Assembly: GCA_032718475.1 (NCBI GenBank)
Contig: JAUCBJ010005760.1
Span: 1-64,000 of the forward strand
Direction: 5' to 3'
DNA from: Nemertoderma westbladi
Lineage: Eukaryota > Xenacoelomorpha > Nemertodermatida > Nemertodermatidae
Length of the DNA stretch: 64,000 nt
Shown: positions 10,951 to 22,907 of the stretch, piece by piece
Layout of the letters: each line of letters starts with the position of its first letter
How positions within the stretch are numbered: position 1 is the stretch's first letter
Notes under the pieces: generated by a model
The model's input: only the letters and a program-made list of their open reading frames with translations
What the model was told of the DNA's origin: nothing
Databases searched by the model: none
Translations under genes and position numbers: made by a program

Positions 10951-11349
10951 CCATGACCTACTATAGATACGACCCGCCAAGCTGCTGCAAAGCCCCTAAA
11001 TTTAGTGGGCCAGTTATTTCTCTTATATAGAACCCCTGAAACAATAGGTCTAGCGCGTCGAAAGTACTTGTCCCTAACTAAAATTATGTCCTCTTTCAGA
11101 TGAGACCACTAAAAAGTTAATAGCTCCAGTAGTTTTCGAGATATGAGGAGTTCCTGGCACCCATACTATTTCGGAACCTTTCGGAATTGATAAAATTACA
11201 CAAAATACATCATCCTTCAAAGACCATGACATGTATAACCATGAAACCATACTATGCTTTTTTGTTTTGTTGAATTTATTATTAGTAATCGAAAGTAAGA
11301 TTAGAAGCAAAATTTTCATTTTTTTATCAATATACTAAAAGTATACCAA

Positions 11350-11371
11350 AAAGTGCATGTAGCACTTTTTC
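11350..11371. repeat. Short hairpin inside the TIR element
   Basis: AAAAAGTGC and GCACTTTTT form a 9-bp stem around the loop ATGTA. It could act as a structured RNA or terminator-like signal, but this is only a local inverted repeat. Confidence 0.5.
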
Positions 11372-11439
11372 AAACGTGGTAAATTGACCATACAGTTTGG
11401 CTACAGTTTGGCTAAGTAGTGGAAATATGATAATGAAAA

Positions 11440-11840
11440 ATCACCACGAAAACGAATTGATTTTATGACCATGTGGTTTTTTTGCGATGCTGATCACGAA
11501 TATGACATTTGAAAATATCGCACCTTGTTGATTATGGCTTTTTGGGATACGTTGCAATGTGTGGCACGATAAATACAAGTTAGCACAAATTTCATAATGA
11601 AAAATCATTACCAAATCAACCTGATTTTATAACATTTGGGGTTTTTTGGGATGCTGATCACGAATATGACACTGAAAAATATCGTACATTGTTGATTACG
11701 GCTTTTTTTAGATATGTGTCAATGTGCGGCACGAAAAATACAAATAGCACAAATTTCATAATAAAAAATCAATACTAAATGAACCTGATTTTTGGGATGC
11801 TGATACGAATATGACACTCATAAATATCGTATTATCCATC
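11440..11840. repeat. Degenerate ~180-bp direct repeats inside the TIR element
   Basis: The phrases GATGCTGATCACGAATATGAC, shortened in one copy, and AGCACAAATTTCATAAT recur with similar spacing roughly three times. This indicates internal tandem duplication within the non-autonomous element. Confidence 0.65.
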
Positions 11841-12332
11841 CAACCAAATTTGATTTTTTCCCTTCGAAATTTTATGCTACTTGCATTTTTCGTCCCACCA
11901 GACAAACACGAAAACGATAGTTGCGTTACCACGAATTATTTTTAACATTGCCTGAAAGTTTGACATGTTTTATCGTGATCAGCGTCCTCGAAATCCCTTA
12001 TACCATCAAAATTGTAATTTTTGAGCCAAGATCTAAAATATTTCAAAAATACTCCCCCCCCCCACGGGCCAATTATTTACTGTAGTATTATAGCCCGTAT
12101 AGCCCGGGCCAGATAGTAGATAGTGTTACACTTACCGGTAACCCAGGATAAATATCCCCGACTGAATATGAATCTCTTAATTCCGCATCAAACACATAAA
12201 CACATAGTAGAATAGACGAGTAAAATAAAGTAAAATAATTGTTTCAGGGGTTCTATCTAAGAGAAATAACTGGCCCACTAAATTTAGGTGCTTTGCAGCA
12301 GCTTGGCGGGTCGTATCTATAGTAGGTCATGG

Positions 12333-12492
12333 GTTTACCATAGTAGTGATAGATCGAATGAGTTCGGGTAGATAGGTTTACAGTAGCTCTGTTGGAATGG
12401 ACATTGTTTGTTGGGTGCTGTATTCACTAGTTTTGTTATTTCATCAAAGGACAATGCGTCGAAGTTATTCAACGATGGTGACATATCGTCAT
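12333..12492 (-). pseudogene. LINE-B fragment upstream of the RT core
   Basis: Minus-strand translation gives LNNFDALSFDEITKLVN followed by NTAPNKQCPF. This resembles the block just before the RT in CR1/L2 elements, where a Lys-x-Cys segment precedes the Asp-Pro-Ile-Pro block. It belongs to the same copy as 9840-10950, now separated by the 1.38-kb TIR element. Confidence 0.55.
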
Positions 12493-12913
12493 TGCTTTAT
12501 ATAATAGAGAACATGATGGGGAAGTTGAGACAGTTTGTAACATTTATTTATCTTGAGATATAGTGGAAAATCTGCTGTGAATCTTTGGAAATATATTTTT
12601 ATCAGAAATAGTCAATTGAGATTAGATTTTCAACGCTCAGAGCTCTTATTCGAATCGAACTAAATAACATATTGTCTATACTATATCATTGACTTACCGA
12701 TAGATATCGAGATATGGATGGGTTAAAAATGGCCCAAAAACCATGCTTATTTAAGTCCTAAATAATCGATTAATATTTGATTCATTTAATTGACATTAAA
12801 TTTATAGTAATTTGTCGTCTGACCAAAGTGATGCTATTCATTTTTCATTGGCTATTACCTGAAAATATTTGATGAATGAGTAGGAACATGTATTATTGGT
12901 AGTTCAGTAACTT

Positions 12914-12987
12914 GGAAGGATGCTATTGGTCGGCCGCTATCGGAAGGATGCTATTGGTCGGCCGCTATCGGAAGGATGCTATTGGTC
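12914..12987. repeat. 28-bp tandem repeat
   Basis: About 2.6 identical copies of a 28-bp unit containing GATGCTATTGGTCGGCCGC. The inner CGGCCG is palindromic. No coding context. Confidence 0.9.
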
Positions 12988-14146
12988 ATATTACCTGCAT
13001 CAACTCTCAAGCCTGAAGCTTCCATTAATTTTCAAACATATTTCAGTTAAATTCAAATGATAGACAATTTTTATGCTACTTTAATTGCCGTAGTTATTGA
13101 AGATTAATTTTTGTTTAGTTTCTATTTCTATAAACTAGAACTTCTTTTTAATACCTTTTGTCGTAAACACAACTTATTTACTATTTATAATTTAATTTAA
13201 TTAATATTTTTCCGAAGTAAATGAACCGGCAATATTTTGTATAAATTGTGTGGACGGAAATTTTTCTACAAAACATATAGAGATCGTCTTAAATTTGAAA
13301 CATATATAGTTTGACCTGTCGTTTTGAGAATACATCAGATTTTTAATTTTTTCTTTTAATATGTTTAAAGCCGTTTAAAACAATTGTGTCCTCCATCAAT
13401 TACCAATATTTCCATAGTCGCATCTCAGTTATTCTTGTCCCTTTTTTAATTTGTTTGTCACTATAGAAATATGAATTTAGAAGAGTGCCAAATCTATAAA
13501 AACACCTGAATTTCCTTCAGAATTAGTCGATATATCCACGTTCGAAAACTGCATCTTTTTTAATTTAAAGGTCTTTCAAAGGGTACATATTAATCACAAA
13601 AAGGACATATAATATCTGAGGTGCGATTATGGCTACACATTAGCAATTGATCTTGAAGATCTTGATAATTTTATTTAAACGCTTGCAGCAAAAATTATAA
13701 TTCGAAAATGGACATTCTAGCACATTTAGTACAAACTCAGGAGGTCTAACAAGGAGATCTGTTTCAAATTTCATGCAATATCATCAATCACTACTGATTT
13801 GTTTGGATAGAAGGCGGGGGATGTGGTAGTCACTTATTGAGAGAAAATGTACTAGGACATATTGTAATTCATTGCAACAGTTTTTTATAAATCAAATTAA
13901 CCTGAATTTAATTTTGTTGAGATGCAATCAACAAAATATAATTATATTCTAATTACTCTTTCACAAAATTTTGCACATTTCATATGCAATGATTTATTTA
14001 GTAACCATATATTTTATGGACTGTAAATAAGAAATCAATAGATAGATTGGAGAAGAAAGGACTCTAACCTGAAAGGTAAGACAATAATACATGCTGTCAT
14101 TATATGTGTTAAGGTAAAATTATCACACTTGTCAGTGAAACAGATA
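12988..14146. other. Non-coding AT-rich interval
   Basis: No open frame with recognisable content and no repeat large enough to delimit. Nothing further seen. Confidence 0.5.
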
Positions 14147-14170
14147 GGGGGGGGGGGGGGGGGGGGGGGG
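14147..14170. repeat. Poly(G) tract, 24 bp
   Basis: Uninterrupted run of 24 G. It lies about 50 bp beyond the 3' end of the minus-strand RTE LINE. Confidence 0.95.
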
Positions 14171-14220
14171 AACTGGATTCAATAAAAATTCATCCCTCTC
14201 AAGGGGAAATTCGACGCAAA

Positions 14221-17200
14221 TACTAGTATCGGCATGCTGCATTGCAGCTGCATTTTTAAGAATGCTATGCCGGCTTGTCGACAAAATTGCGCCGCCACAA
14301 CTCCCTATCACCCATGACATTTCCTAGATCATCCGCATCGTCAAGACCAGTGAACTTTAAGATGCGTCTCAAGAAAGTCATGGGCTGTCCACCATGCTTA
14401 TTCACTCCATGAGGCTGCCAAAGTACAAGATTATGCACTGGCTGGTCCTCACGGCGAAAGCAATGTCCTGCAAAGCGGAGGCGATTTTGTTCTAGTGTCA
14501 AGCTTGGGGGAACCAATGAGACACCTCCAATGTTATATAGTGTCTGGTTGGAGATGTGCGCATTGTAAGCAGTTAGAGCCCATCATGGACTCCCATAGAG
14601 GAGTACTGGAACTACTGCTGCTCTAAATAATCGGACCTTAAGTTTCCGATTAATTCTCGGTGACTTCCAAATCCTGGAAAGCCTATTCAAGGCTGCCCAT
14701 GCCTTTCCCTTACGTATTCGAAGGTCCTCACCTGACTTCCGGATCCATGATCCCAGGTAACAGAAGTCGTCCACATGCTCAAGCATACCATCCTTTGAGC
14801 TTATGCTCACCCGATCAGAGACTTGCTGAGAACTTTCAAAGTTAACTGTCAAAATTTTGGTCTTTCTGGAGTTAATAAAAAGACCAACACTAGAAGCAGC
14901 ATGTTCTAATTAGCTGAGGAGCCGCTGGGCTCCCTCTAGTGATTCTGAGAGTACTCCTAAGTCATCAGCAAAGTCTAGATCAGTTAGGTACTTGGCAGGA
15001 TTTCCTCGAGTTCTTGAGCCTGTAGGTGGAGTTATCATCACCCCATCATCATTATGATGATCTAAGGACATGCGTAGAACATAGTCAACCACAATTATGA
15101 ACAAGAATGGTGCAAGTGTGTCTTCCTGGAGGACGCCCCATAACACTTCAAATGGTTCTGTGTCACCATCAACAGTAGACACAAATGTTGTCGAACCATC
15201 GTATACTGATCTGATTGCTGCAATAATTTCATCAGGAATCCCATATAATGAAAGTATGCTGAATATACGTGAGCGGGAGACTGAATCAAAGGCCTTGAAG
15301 AAGTCAACAAAGATAACAGCCAGATGCCTGTCTTTCTTTTTTGATAACTCTTCAATTATCCATCTAAGTGCTAAAATGGGTTCCATGGTCCCACGACCTT
15401 TACGGAACCCATTCTGATTTCCACGGAGCAGTCTCTCAATGGGATCCCTGATGCGATTTAATAGAATTCTATTGTATAGCTTTGCAGCAATCGAGATCAA
15501 TGAGATTCCCCGAAAAGAACCATAGAGTGTTAGGTTGCCCTTCTTGGGAACTGGAACCAACTTATTTGTTTTCATTTCTTGTGGGACTCTTGTTGTTCGG
15601 TACATGTCTACTATGATGGGATAGATGAGCTTCAGACTTCAGGGGGAACACCATCTACTCCACTGGCACGATTGGTCTTAATGCTCTTTGCAGCAGCCTT
15701 CACTTCTGCAAAGGAGATATCGCCAATACGAATATCTGGGAGTACAGACTCAGACACTTTTACTTATATAAAGTTATCAGGCAATACCCTGTCATTATTG
15801 AGGAGCTTTTCAAAGTGGGCTTTCCAACCATTGAGGCGATCGGCTGGTGATTCAGCCGTAACCTTGGTGGTTGGTTGGCTTTTCCGCCCAATAAGCAGAT
15901 TGATCGATTTCCATGCCTGGGATGATTGCCTGCTGTCGTCAGCATCATTGATGGCATCAACCTGTTGGTTTATTAGCTCCTGTAGATTAGCAGAGTACTG
16001 CCTGTTCAGGGACCTAGATGCAGCCTTAACTGCATTCTTGGCCGCTGTAGTCTGTTTGAGTCGGGACTCTTTCTGCGCCTTATGGAGGTCATTTCGGCAC
16101 TTCTGAATTTTGTTGTCAGTCCAGGAGGCCCTTTTCCTGTTTCGAGGGTATACAGTACCTGTTTCCGCAGCTGCTAACTTAACTGCTTCTGTAAAGGCAG
16201 TATAGCCCTCACAGTGATCTGCCGCCTCAGAGGCAAGAGCCTCATACCTGTTGCTCAGCTGTAGTGTGAAGCTGGATCTCACACTTGGCTGTTGCAACAG
16301 AGAGGACCAGTCATGCCGCGGCAAGGCAGATTTCGTTGTTCTGCTAGCACGCAGACTAAGTCTTACCTTGGCCACAATAAGGCGGTGATCACTGGAGAAG
16401 GGTCGAAGTGTAAATGCATTACAGTCTTGTATAGAGCTCCTGTATTTCCTACGAAACAGAATATGGTTTATCTGGGACTTGTGACCACTGGGTCCACTAT
16501 GAGTCCATAGCTTTCCAGTTCGCTTCTTGAACTGGGTTCCAGCCGAAAACAATCCATTTCCAGAGATAAAATCCTGAAGATGGACAGAATTTCGGTTAAC
16601 ACTATTGCTATAGACCCAGGGCGATGTAGGTGATTGATGCAGACTTGCATTAAAGTCTCCCAGGAATGTTAAGAATGCATGCTGATCCACTCCATCAGTA
16701 GCTGCTTGTAGATTGTGGTAGAAATTATCCACCTCCTCTACAGGGGCAACACTAGTTGGAGAGTAGCACACAATCAGAACCACCTTAGGAAACTTCTTAG
16801 CCAGTCTTCCAGAACATGAGAAGTGGCAACGGATGATGCGGTTAGAGATTTGGTCTATTTTGTCCAAAGCTGCATGTGCAGTTGGATTCATCAATAGACC
16901 AATTCCACCATTGCCACTATCATCTGCTGACGCGAGGGCGAGTTGCCAACCGCCCCCCATGTCCTTAATCAGAACCTCATCACAGTCTGTCCAGTCTGCA
17001 TTCGGTGCTGTTGAACACCCACTGCGCTAAGAGAAAGCTTATCTGCCAAGGCAGTCAGCTCACCTTGTCGCATTGGGGACCCGAGTGTAGGGGGTGTTTA
17101 CTGAGGCTAGTCTTGTGACTTGCCTCAGATTCACCAATGGCTTTGTTGGTCGGGGTGGAACATGAGAGTAGCCTCCAACTCCAGAATCCCTCTCCCCATC

Positions 17201-17880
17201 ACAATCTGGCCTTCCTGGTGACCCAGGGTTTGGGCCAGAAAGGTTATCAGGAAAGGGACTCAAAGAATTGTTGGCTGCTCTCTCTCCATTAGGGGGTGAG
17301 ACAGGCAGCCGGTCAGGAGTTAACTGACTCCTGTGAGGCCGATTGTGTCCAGTAATTCCACTGGCCGGACCTCCGCATTGCTAATGTAATCCATAGTGGG
17401 GGTTGGGGGGTGCTTTTTTGCCGAGTCACCTCTCGGGGCAAATACCACACCCTGGTTTGCCATTTCACAGGGTGGGTGTCGCAATGGAGTCAGATATGAG
17501 GCCCATCACCCATATCTACTCTGGCGCACATGACCCACCATTGGCTGTTGCACCTCATCTGCTGGGCCATGCCCTGTACCCTTGCTGCCAGGTGCAGGTC
17601 GCAGTGAAGTGCTCTCAGAGTCGACATGAGAACACTCTACTCCTGACCAGCCATTGGTAGATCACAATCTGCCTGGTCAGGCCATATATCCCTGCAGCCA
17701 AGTATATGGGTCCTTAATCCAGGACCAAGGGCGTCCTTATCCCAGAACGATGGGGGTCCTAGTTACAGGACCAGATTTGCCCTAGTAAGAGGGTCTATGC
17801 AGCTACAGGTGGCACCTCCTTTATGCTGCATGGAGGTGGCAAGTTTTCTTGATCAATGACCTAGAATACCTGACCTGACC
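14221..17880 (-). mobile_element. RTE-clade LINE (LINE-C), near full length but broken
   Basis: A minus-strand non-LTR retrotransposon with APE endonuclease, reverse transcriptase and an RTE-type C-terminus. The 3' end (at 14221) finishes in a CATGCCGATxCTAGT sequence shared with the copies ending at about 19690 and 43660, where it runs into AGT repeats. The 5' side is a long GC-richer leader up to about 17880, where minisatellite sequence begins; that boundary is an estimate. Several frameshifts and stops make the copy inactive. Confidence 0.8.
14265..17060 (-). pseudogene. RTE LINE polyprotein: APE endonuclease and reverse transcriptase
   Basis: Minus-strand pieces are 15764-16960 (398 codons), 14910-15605 (231), 14583-14852 and 14265-14516. 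The first carries the endonuclease: GGIGLLMN, VVLIVCYSP, FLGDFNASL with catalytic Asp/Asn, and SSDHRLIV with the Asp-His pair. The beginning of the endonuclease (ALADKLSLSAVGVQQHR) sits in another frame at about 16990-17060, so a frameshift lies there. The second piece is the RT palm: FRGISLISIAAKLYNRIL, FVDFFKAFDSVSR, WGVLQEDTLAP and LDFADDLGVL. The last two carry the RTE thumb (KAWAALNRLSRIWKS) and C-terminal block (GHCFRREDQPVHNLVLW). RTE assignment comes from these blocks. At least four frame breaks are visible. Confidence 0.82.
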
Positions 17881-17936
17881 TGACAAATAACAGATGATTA
17901 CTCTCAAAAATAAAACTGTAACCTGTTCTATTGGTT

Positions 17937-18302
17937 ATATTGAAAAATATCGAGACATGAAAAATATCCAGAGTAAAAATAACGCGAGTAAAAACATCGA
18001 GTGTTGAAAAATAACGATAATATCGAGAGTTCAAAAAATATCGAGAGTAAAAATATCGAGGGTAAAAATATCGAGAGTAAAAATACCGAGTGTTGAAAAA
18101 TATCGAGAGTAAAAATATCGAGAGTAAAAATATCGAGTGTTGAAAAATATCGAGAGTAAAAATATCGAGAGTAAAAATATCGAGTGTTGAAAAATATCGA
18201 GAGTAAAAATATCGAGTGTTGAAAAATATCGAGAGTAAAAATATCGAGTGTTGAAAAATATCGAGAGTAAAAATATCGAGTGTTGAAAAATATCGAGTAA
18301 AG
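17937..18302. repeat. Left arm of an inverted minisatellite pair
   Basis: About 366 bp of alternating 15-bp and 17-bp units, reading AAAAATATCGAGAGT and AAAAATATCGAGTGTTG. The array is the reverse complement of that at 18640-19272, down to a shared outer unit in which GAGAC replaces GAGAG. Open frames in all phases are by-products of the repeat. Confidence 0.95.
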
Positions 18303-18639
18303 TATAGTAACAATTTTTTTAAATAAGGGTTGTATGATAATTTTTTTTACTAAAAATGTTCTAGAATAACAATATTTATCAACATTTGGTAGCTTATACA
18401 GTACGTGTTCTAATATAATATTTAACAATATTTATAATAATTATCAAAATTTATAGCTAGCACTTCTTTTATAATATTTATTAAAAAAATAGCAAAAACT
18501 AGCTAGTATAATAAATCTGGTAAATGGGTACCCAAGGTGTATTAACATAATGCCATTCACTTGCACTTGCACTGTTGTAACCCATGCATTGCAATATTGT
18601 TCCATAATTCTAAATAAAATGCTCAAGCAAAATGCAATA

Positions 18640-19272
18640 TTTTTACTCTCGCTATTTTTCAACACTCGATATTTTTCAACACTCGATATTTTTACTCTCG
18701 ATATTTTTCAACACTCGATATTTTCAACACTCGTTATTTTTACTCTCGATATTTTTACTCTCGATATTTTTACTCTCGATATTTTTACTCTCGATATTTT
18801 TACTCTCGCTATTTTTCAACACTCTATATTTTAACTCTCGATATTTTTCAACACTCGATATTTTTACTCTCGATATTTTTCAACACTCGATATTTTTACT
18901 CTCGATATTTTTCAACACTCGATATTTTTACTCTCGATATTTTTCAACACTCGATATTTTTACTCTCGATATTTTTCAACACTCGATATTTTTCAACACT
19001 CGTTATTTTCGATATTTTTCATCTCGCGTTATTTTTACTCTCGATATTTTTCAACACTCGATATTTTTACTCTCGATATTTTTCAACTCTCGATATTTTT
19101 ACTATCGATATTTTTCAACACTCGATATTTTTACTCTCGATATTTTTCAACACTCGATATTTTTCAACACTCGTTATTTTCGATATTTTTCAACACTCGT
19201 TATTTTTACTCTCGTTATTTTTACTCTCGTTATTTTTACTCTCGATATTTTTCAAGTCTCGATATTTTTCAC
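18640..19272. repeat. Right arm of an inverted minisatellite pair
   Basis: About 633 bp of TATTTTTACTCTCGA and TATTTTTCAACACTCGA units in the opposite orientation to the left arm. A 337-bp spacer separates the arms. Transcription through both would give a long double-stranded RNA. The arms differ in length, so unit gain or loss has continued since the inversion. Confidence 0.95.
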
Positions 19273-19322
19273 CATTACCGTTCTATTGTGTTTAGTTTAT
19301 TGTTTTGGTTAAAATAACGTAC

Positions 19323-19344
19323 CACTGTAACCTGCTCCTTTCCC
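19323..19344 (-). repeat. Dispersed GGAGCAGGTTACAGTGG repeat (copy 3)
   Basis: Minus-strand GGGAAAGGAGCAGGTTACAG. In that orientation it is followed by AACCAAAACAATAAAC (19295-19310). Related copies occur at 3848, 3943 and 22625. It borders the inverted minisatellite. Confidence 0.7.
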
Positions 19345-19511
19345 TAAATTGAGAATTTAACATTGAGGCGGGATATAAATTCGCCAAGATGGGATTTGCG
19401 TCCAGTTTCCCCCCTGTCTCCAGTGACAAGAGGACAAGTAGATAAATCACACACACCATACAACATCTGGGAACTGAACTGAAGCTTGCATTGGATCGTC
19501 ACGCCATTCTT

Positions 19512-19690
19512 TTAGAGGTTAGCTTGACACTAGAACAAATCCGCCTCCGCTTTGCAGGATATTACTTTCGCCGTGAGGACCAGCCAGGGATAGGAAGTTG
19601 TGGCGGCGCAATTTTGTCGACAAGCCGGCACAGCATTCTTGAAAATGCACCTGCATTGCAGCATGCCGATCCTAGTATTAATAGTAGTAG
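19512..19690 (+). pseudogene. RTE LINE 3'-end fragment with internal deletion
   Basis: Plus-strand copy of the RTE C-terminal region. It has the same LTLEQxRLRFAGxxFRREDQP block as LINE-C, but about 120 bp after GACCAGCCA are missing and the sequence jumps to GGATAGGAAGTTGTGG. It ends in the family 3' motif and AGT repeats. It is too short to encode a function. Confidence 0.75.
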
Positions 19691-20175
19691 AGGTTAAACT
19701 ATTATTTAAAAATACGAATAGACCGCTTCCCTGCCACCAGGGGTCACCGGGGTGGCACTGCAGGATAAAAGTATGACTGCTACTAACTGTAGACCTCGTG
19801 TGGGGGCTGTAGCGATGGGGGCACTACAGTCAGGGGGAACTGTGGCAAGGGGAACGACATTGCAGAACGAGATTAACCCTAATTTTACATCCTTCAAAAA
19901 CAAATATCAGAGATTAAGTATGAATTTTTTTTGGTATTCTTTATTGTTGTCTAAGTATGTAATCTATGTACGTATTAGGCATAATTTTTTCATTATAATA
20001 TAATTTAATTTGAACCATTGGTAGACTTGCTTCGTTTGATAATTGTGTAACTAATTAATTAGTAATCATTTAATGGATTTGTTAATTAGGTGAATTATTT
20101 GTTTATTTTACAGTATTCTTTAATATCTACCGCAAGTCAATAATTGATATGCGAATGTAGACGTAATTGTAGTCC
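19691..20175. other. Non-coding interval after the RTE fragment
   Basis: No supported gene; an 83-codon open frame at 19752 has no recognisable content. Confidence 0.5.
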
Positions 20176-20232
20176 CAGGAGGATCTAGTATCTAGATCTA
20201 GGATCTAGGAGGATCTAGGATCCAGGAGGATT
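20176..20232. repeat. GGATCTAG-type short tandem repeats
   Basis: Overlapping repeats of GGATCTAG, TCTAGATCTAGGATC and CAGGAGGAT in about 55 bp, partly palindromic. They lie just left of the hairpin at 20261. Confidence 0.7.
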
Positions 20233-20260
20233 ATCTTAGTTTGATGCAAATTAGTACAGT

Positions 20261-20349
20261 TTAGTGCGAATTGGAAAAACATATAAACTTGTGTTTATAT
20301 GTTATGTTTATATTTATATGAGCTTACGTGTTTTTCCAAATCGCACTAA
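20261..20349. repeat. Fold-back hairpin sharing TTAGTGCGA arms
   Basis: Arms 20261-20281 and 20329-20349 match at 20 of 21 positions in inverted orientation (TTAGTGCGAATTGGAAAAAC). An inner stem ATATAAAC/GTTTATAT follows. The arm start also occurs beside the palindrome at 9541, suggesting a small non-autonomous family. Confidence 0.75.
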
Positions 20350-22556
20350 CTATATTAATGTGCTATAATACGAATGTGTATGAAGTATATTTTCCAGGCG
20401 CTCAAGTGAATGTGTCACATATCTAAGAAATTATTTTCAATTAAACTTGCAATAAATAGATAGCACATTGACTTTCAGGACATGACAACCGAAACGGGTT
20501 ACGAAATGATAGAATTAATAGATACCATTTTGTCACATTTTAAGACCCTCGCATGTTTAGGCTGGAAAACCTGATAGGATAATTAATGCTATGCAGGATT
20601 CATGACATAGGGTACAAAACTAATTTAACAACATAAATTAAAAAAAATTTAAAAATAAGATGAATTCGAGAGTTAAATGGATGATCGCGAACTGTCGCAG
20701 TTTCGATGTGAGTATTTCAAGAAGTACGATCTGATCTACTAGACTTTCACCTAAAACGGTAAAGAATAAAATGCGATAAGGTCAGGGGTAACCACATTAT
20801 ATAAACTGTGTAGATTAATGTCTCTTTGCTCCAGGGCGACTTTTTTGACAGGCACTACTGGGAACTCAACCTGGATATACGGTATTTATCAGCAGCAGGT
20901 TGCTACTTCAAGCAATTCGTGAGAGAATCCTATTGAAGCTGGGGGGTTTTTCTGTATCTTCGTATATTTGAAATAACATTCCATTGTGAGTAAGTAATCC
21001 ACCACTCTCTTGTCTTGTTGTTAAATGAAAAATAAATTATTTAGGCCAATAATTAACTAACTAACTTAGGTAAATGGAGCTGCAAGAGTTGATTTTATTT
21101 GAAGCGGAAGAATTGAATATTGGGTGGGATCTCCCCTTGGACATGACATAATGATACTTTTTCATTTAATTCTAATATTTTTTTGTCAGAAAATATTACA
21201 AACACAGCTTTCCTTTTTCCTGTCTCAGAGATAGTATTTGGCAATTCGGAAGATACGATTGTGACGAAATGAGTAACGAATTCCATTTGTATCCATCCAC
21301 AGTCTAGTTATTTCCTGTCATAGCCGATATTCCTAAGTTCGTCTGCAGTAAACTTAATCAGAACCGGGAGAATAATAACTTTGTTATCTAATCTTCGGCC
21401 TTCTATTCAGGATGCACCGCCGCTACTTAACTGCCGCTATAGGGTGCCCATTGATTGACGTACTGATAATTGTTTTACCTATGGATAATCACGTACGTGA
21501 CTGCAGAAATCAGCACGTAAATTATTTTAATGAATTATAATATGAAGGAAGTTCAGCGGTGCACCTGGGGAGGCATTATATGAGGAAGAAAGGTAATCCT
21601 ATTACCTCTACAACTACCGGATTCAATTTTTTTTTGCGAATTTGCATTCCTTGTTTACTCAATAATATACAACTGTACTATCTGCTGCCTCTTACACCGG
21701 TTCAGGGTAAACTGTACTTTATATATGTGAACTAGAAAACATCTAAAAAATATCAAACTTAAAAAATTATCAAACAAAATAGTTCCTCAAAATGTTTTCT
21801 CCCTAAAACCCATCTGAACCATAAACTATAGGAAATGTTGTTCCAATAGATGGTCATATCGGCATATTGCGCTCCCAGAGGAGAATATTGTTGGTGCAAA
21901 ATATAAACATCATCATTGACTCTTCATTATATTTGCACAATTATTTACCGAACCCTGGCGCACATAGTATTTGAGTTAACGCCTTAATTTTGTAGCAACA
22001 GGCAACAATAGCCACAAACAACCAACAAAGAAAAATGATGACAGTAGTTTAAAGTCGTCTTTATATCTAATAAAGGTAACAGCGGAAAGAGAGACACTTG
22101 TAGTAAAGGGTGTTTTTGTAAGGGAGACCGTATAATTATTGAAGGTTGGGCGTGTTCTCTTGTATGAGGACTGCTTGAACTGTGCTGTTCTTTAAACTCA
22201 GTTTCTTGGTTGTCGGACAGGTAGGCCATTCACACATGCTGACATTTAAGGAACTCTTTGTTTAAAAAAATGAGCGCAATGAAATGAGAATTAAATATTT
22301 CATTTTGATGATCTTTATTTTGGCTGCATTCCATTCCGCCGCGCCGTAGTGAATAATTGCCACCTCAAGCACAACTACCATAATATAAAAATATTCTCAA
22401 ACTTTTCTCCAACCCAAAGTCACGAAAAGTAGCAAAGTGTTAATAAAATGGATGAACTATTATTGTTGTCGTGCGCATACTCCTCTTAAACTTCCAAGTT
22501 TAGCACATTAAAAATAAATCATTTTGTTCAGTGCAATGAGAGGAGGGAGGGAAGGA
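20350..22556. other. Non-coding AT-rich interval
   Basis: No convincing open frame, repeat array or RNA gene seen. Confidence 0.5.
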
Positions 22557-22580
22557 GGGGGGGGGGGGGGGGGGGGGGGG
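22557..22580. repeat. Poly(G) tract, 24 bp
   Basis: Uninterrupted 24 G followed by T and six more G, preceded by GGAGGGAGGGAAGGA. Strong guanine-quadruplex potential on the plus strand. Confidence 0.95.
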
Positions 22581-22624
22581 TGGGGGGTGTGTACAACGAA
22601 TTACCAATGTTAATTAACAATTAA

Positions 22625-22674
22625 GGGAAAGGAGCAGGTTACTGTGGTATGCAATTATAACAAAAACAATAACC
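22625..22674 (+). repeat. Dispersed GGAGCAGGTTACWGTGG repeat (copy 4)
   Basis: GGGAAAGGAGCAGGTTACTG, then after a short gap AACAAAAACAATAACC. Same two-part pattern as the copies at 3943-3999 and 19295-19344. TTAA precedes the GGG. Confidence 0.7.
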
Positions 22675-22907
22675 AGGAGTCATAGAACAGCAGCATTCAG
22701 TTTCATAATCAGCTACATAGTAACTTATATTGTAATAATTTATCGCGAGAATGTTGCTCTGGATTGTTGCTTGCGATATAAGGAGCATCATTAATTATGC
22801 ATCAATGCAAATGATGCAAATATAGCATCATTTACTGCATACAAGAAGACGCAACCGTAGGATTTACGTGGCTAATTATTGAAAAAGGCCTACTCTTGTT
22901 CAAAATT

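Larger units (their letters stand above)
10951..12332. mobile_element. 1.38-kb element with 95-bp terminal inverted repeats
   Basis: 10951-11045 and 12238-12332 are near-identical inverted repeats beginning CCATGACCTACTATAG, with only a few differences. They are flanked by GTTTA on both sides (10946-10950 and 12333-12337), a candidate 5-bp target duplication. The element interrupts LINE-B, whose coding signal resumes on either side. No transposase is visible, so it is non-autonomous. The interior has degenerate direct repeats of about 180 bp. The superfamily is not identified; long inverted repeats with a 5-bp duplication do not point clearly to one. Confidence 0.8.

Noticed and set aside
17861-19312. 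Long open frames with IFQHSIFLLSIF-type repeats on both strands
   Set aside because: They are translations of the 15/17-bp minisatellite in every phase, with no independent coding evidence.
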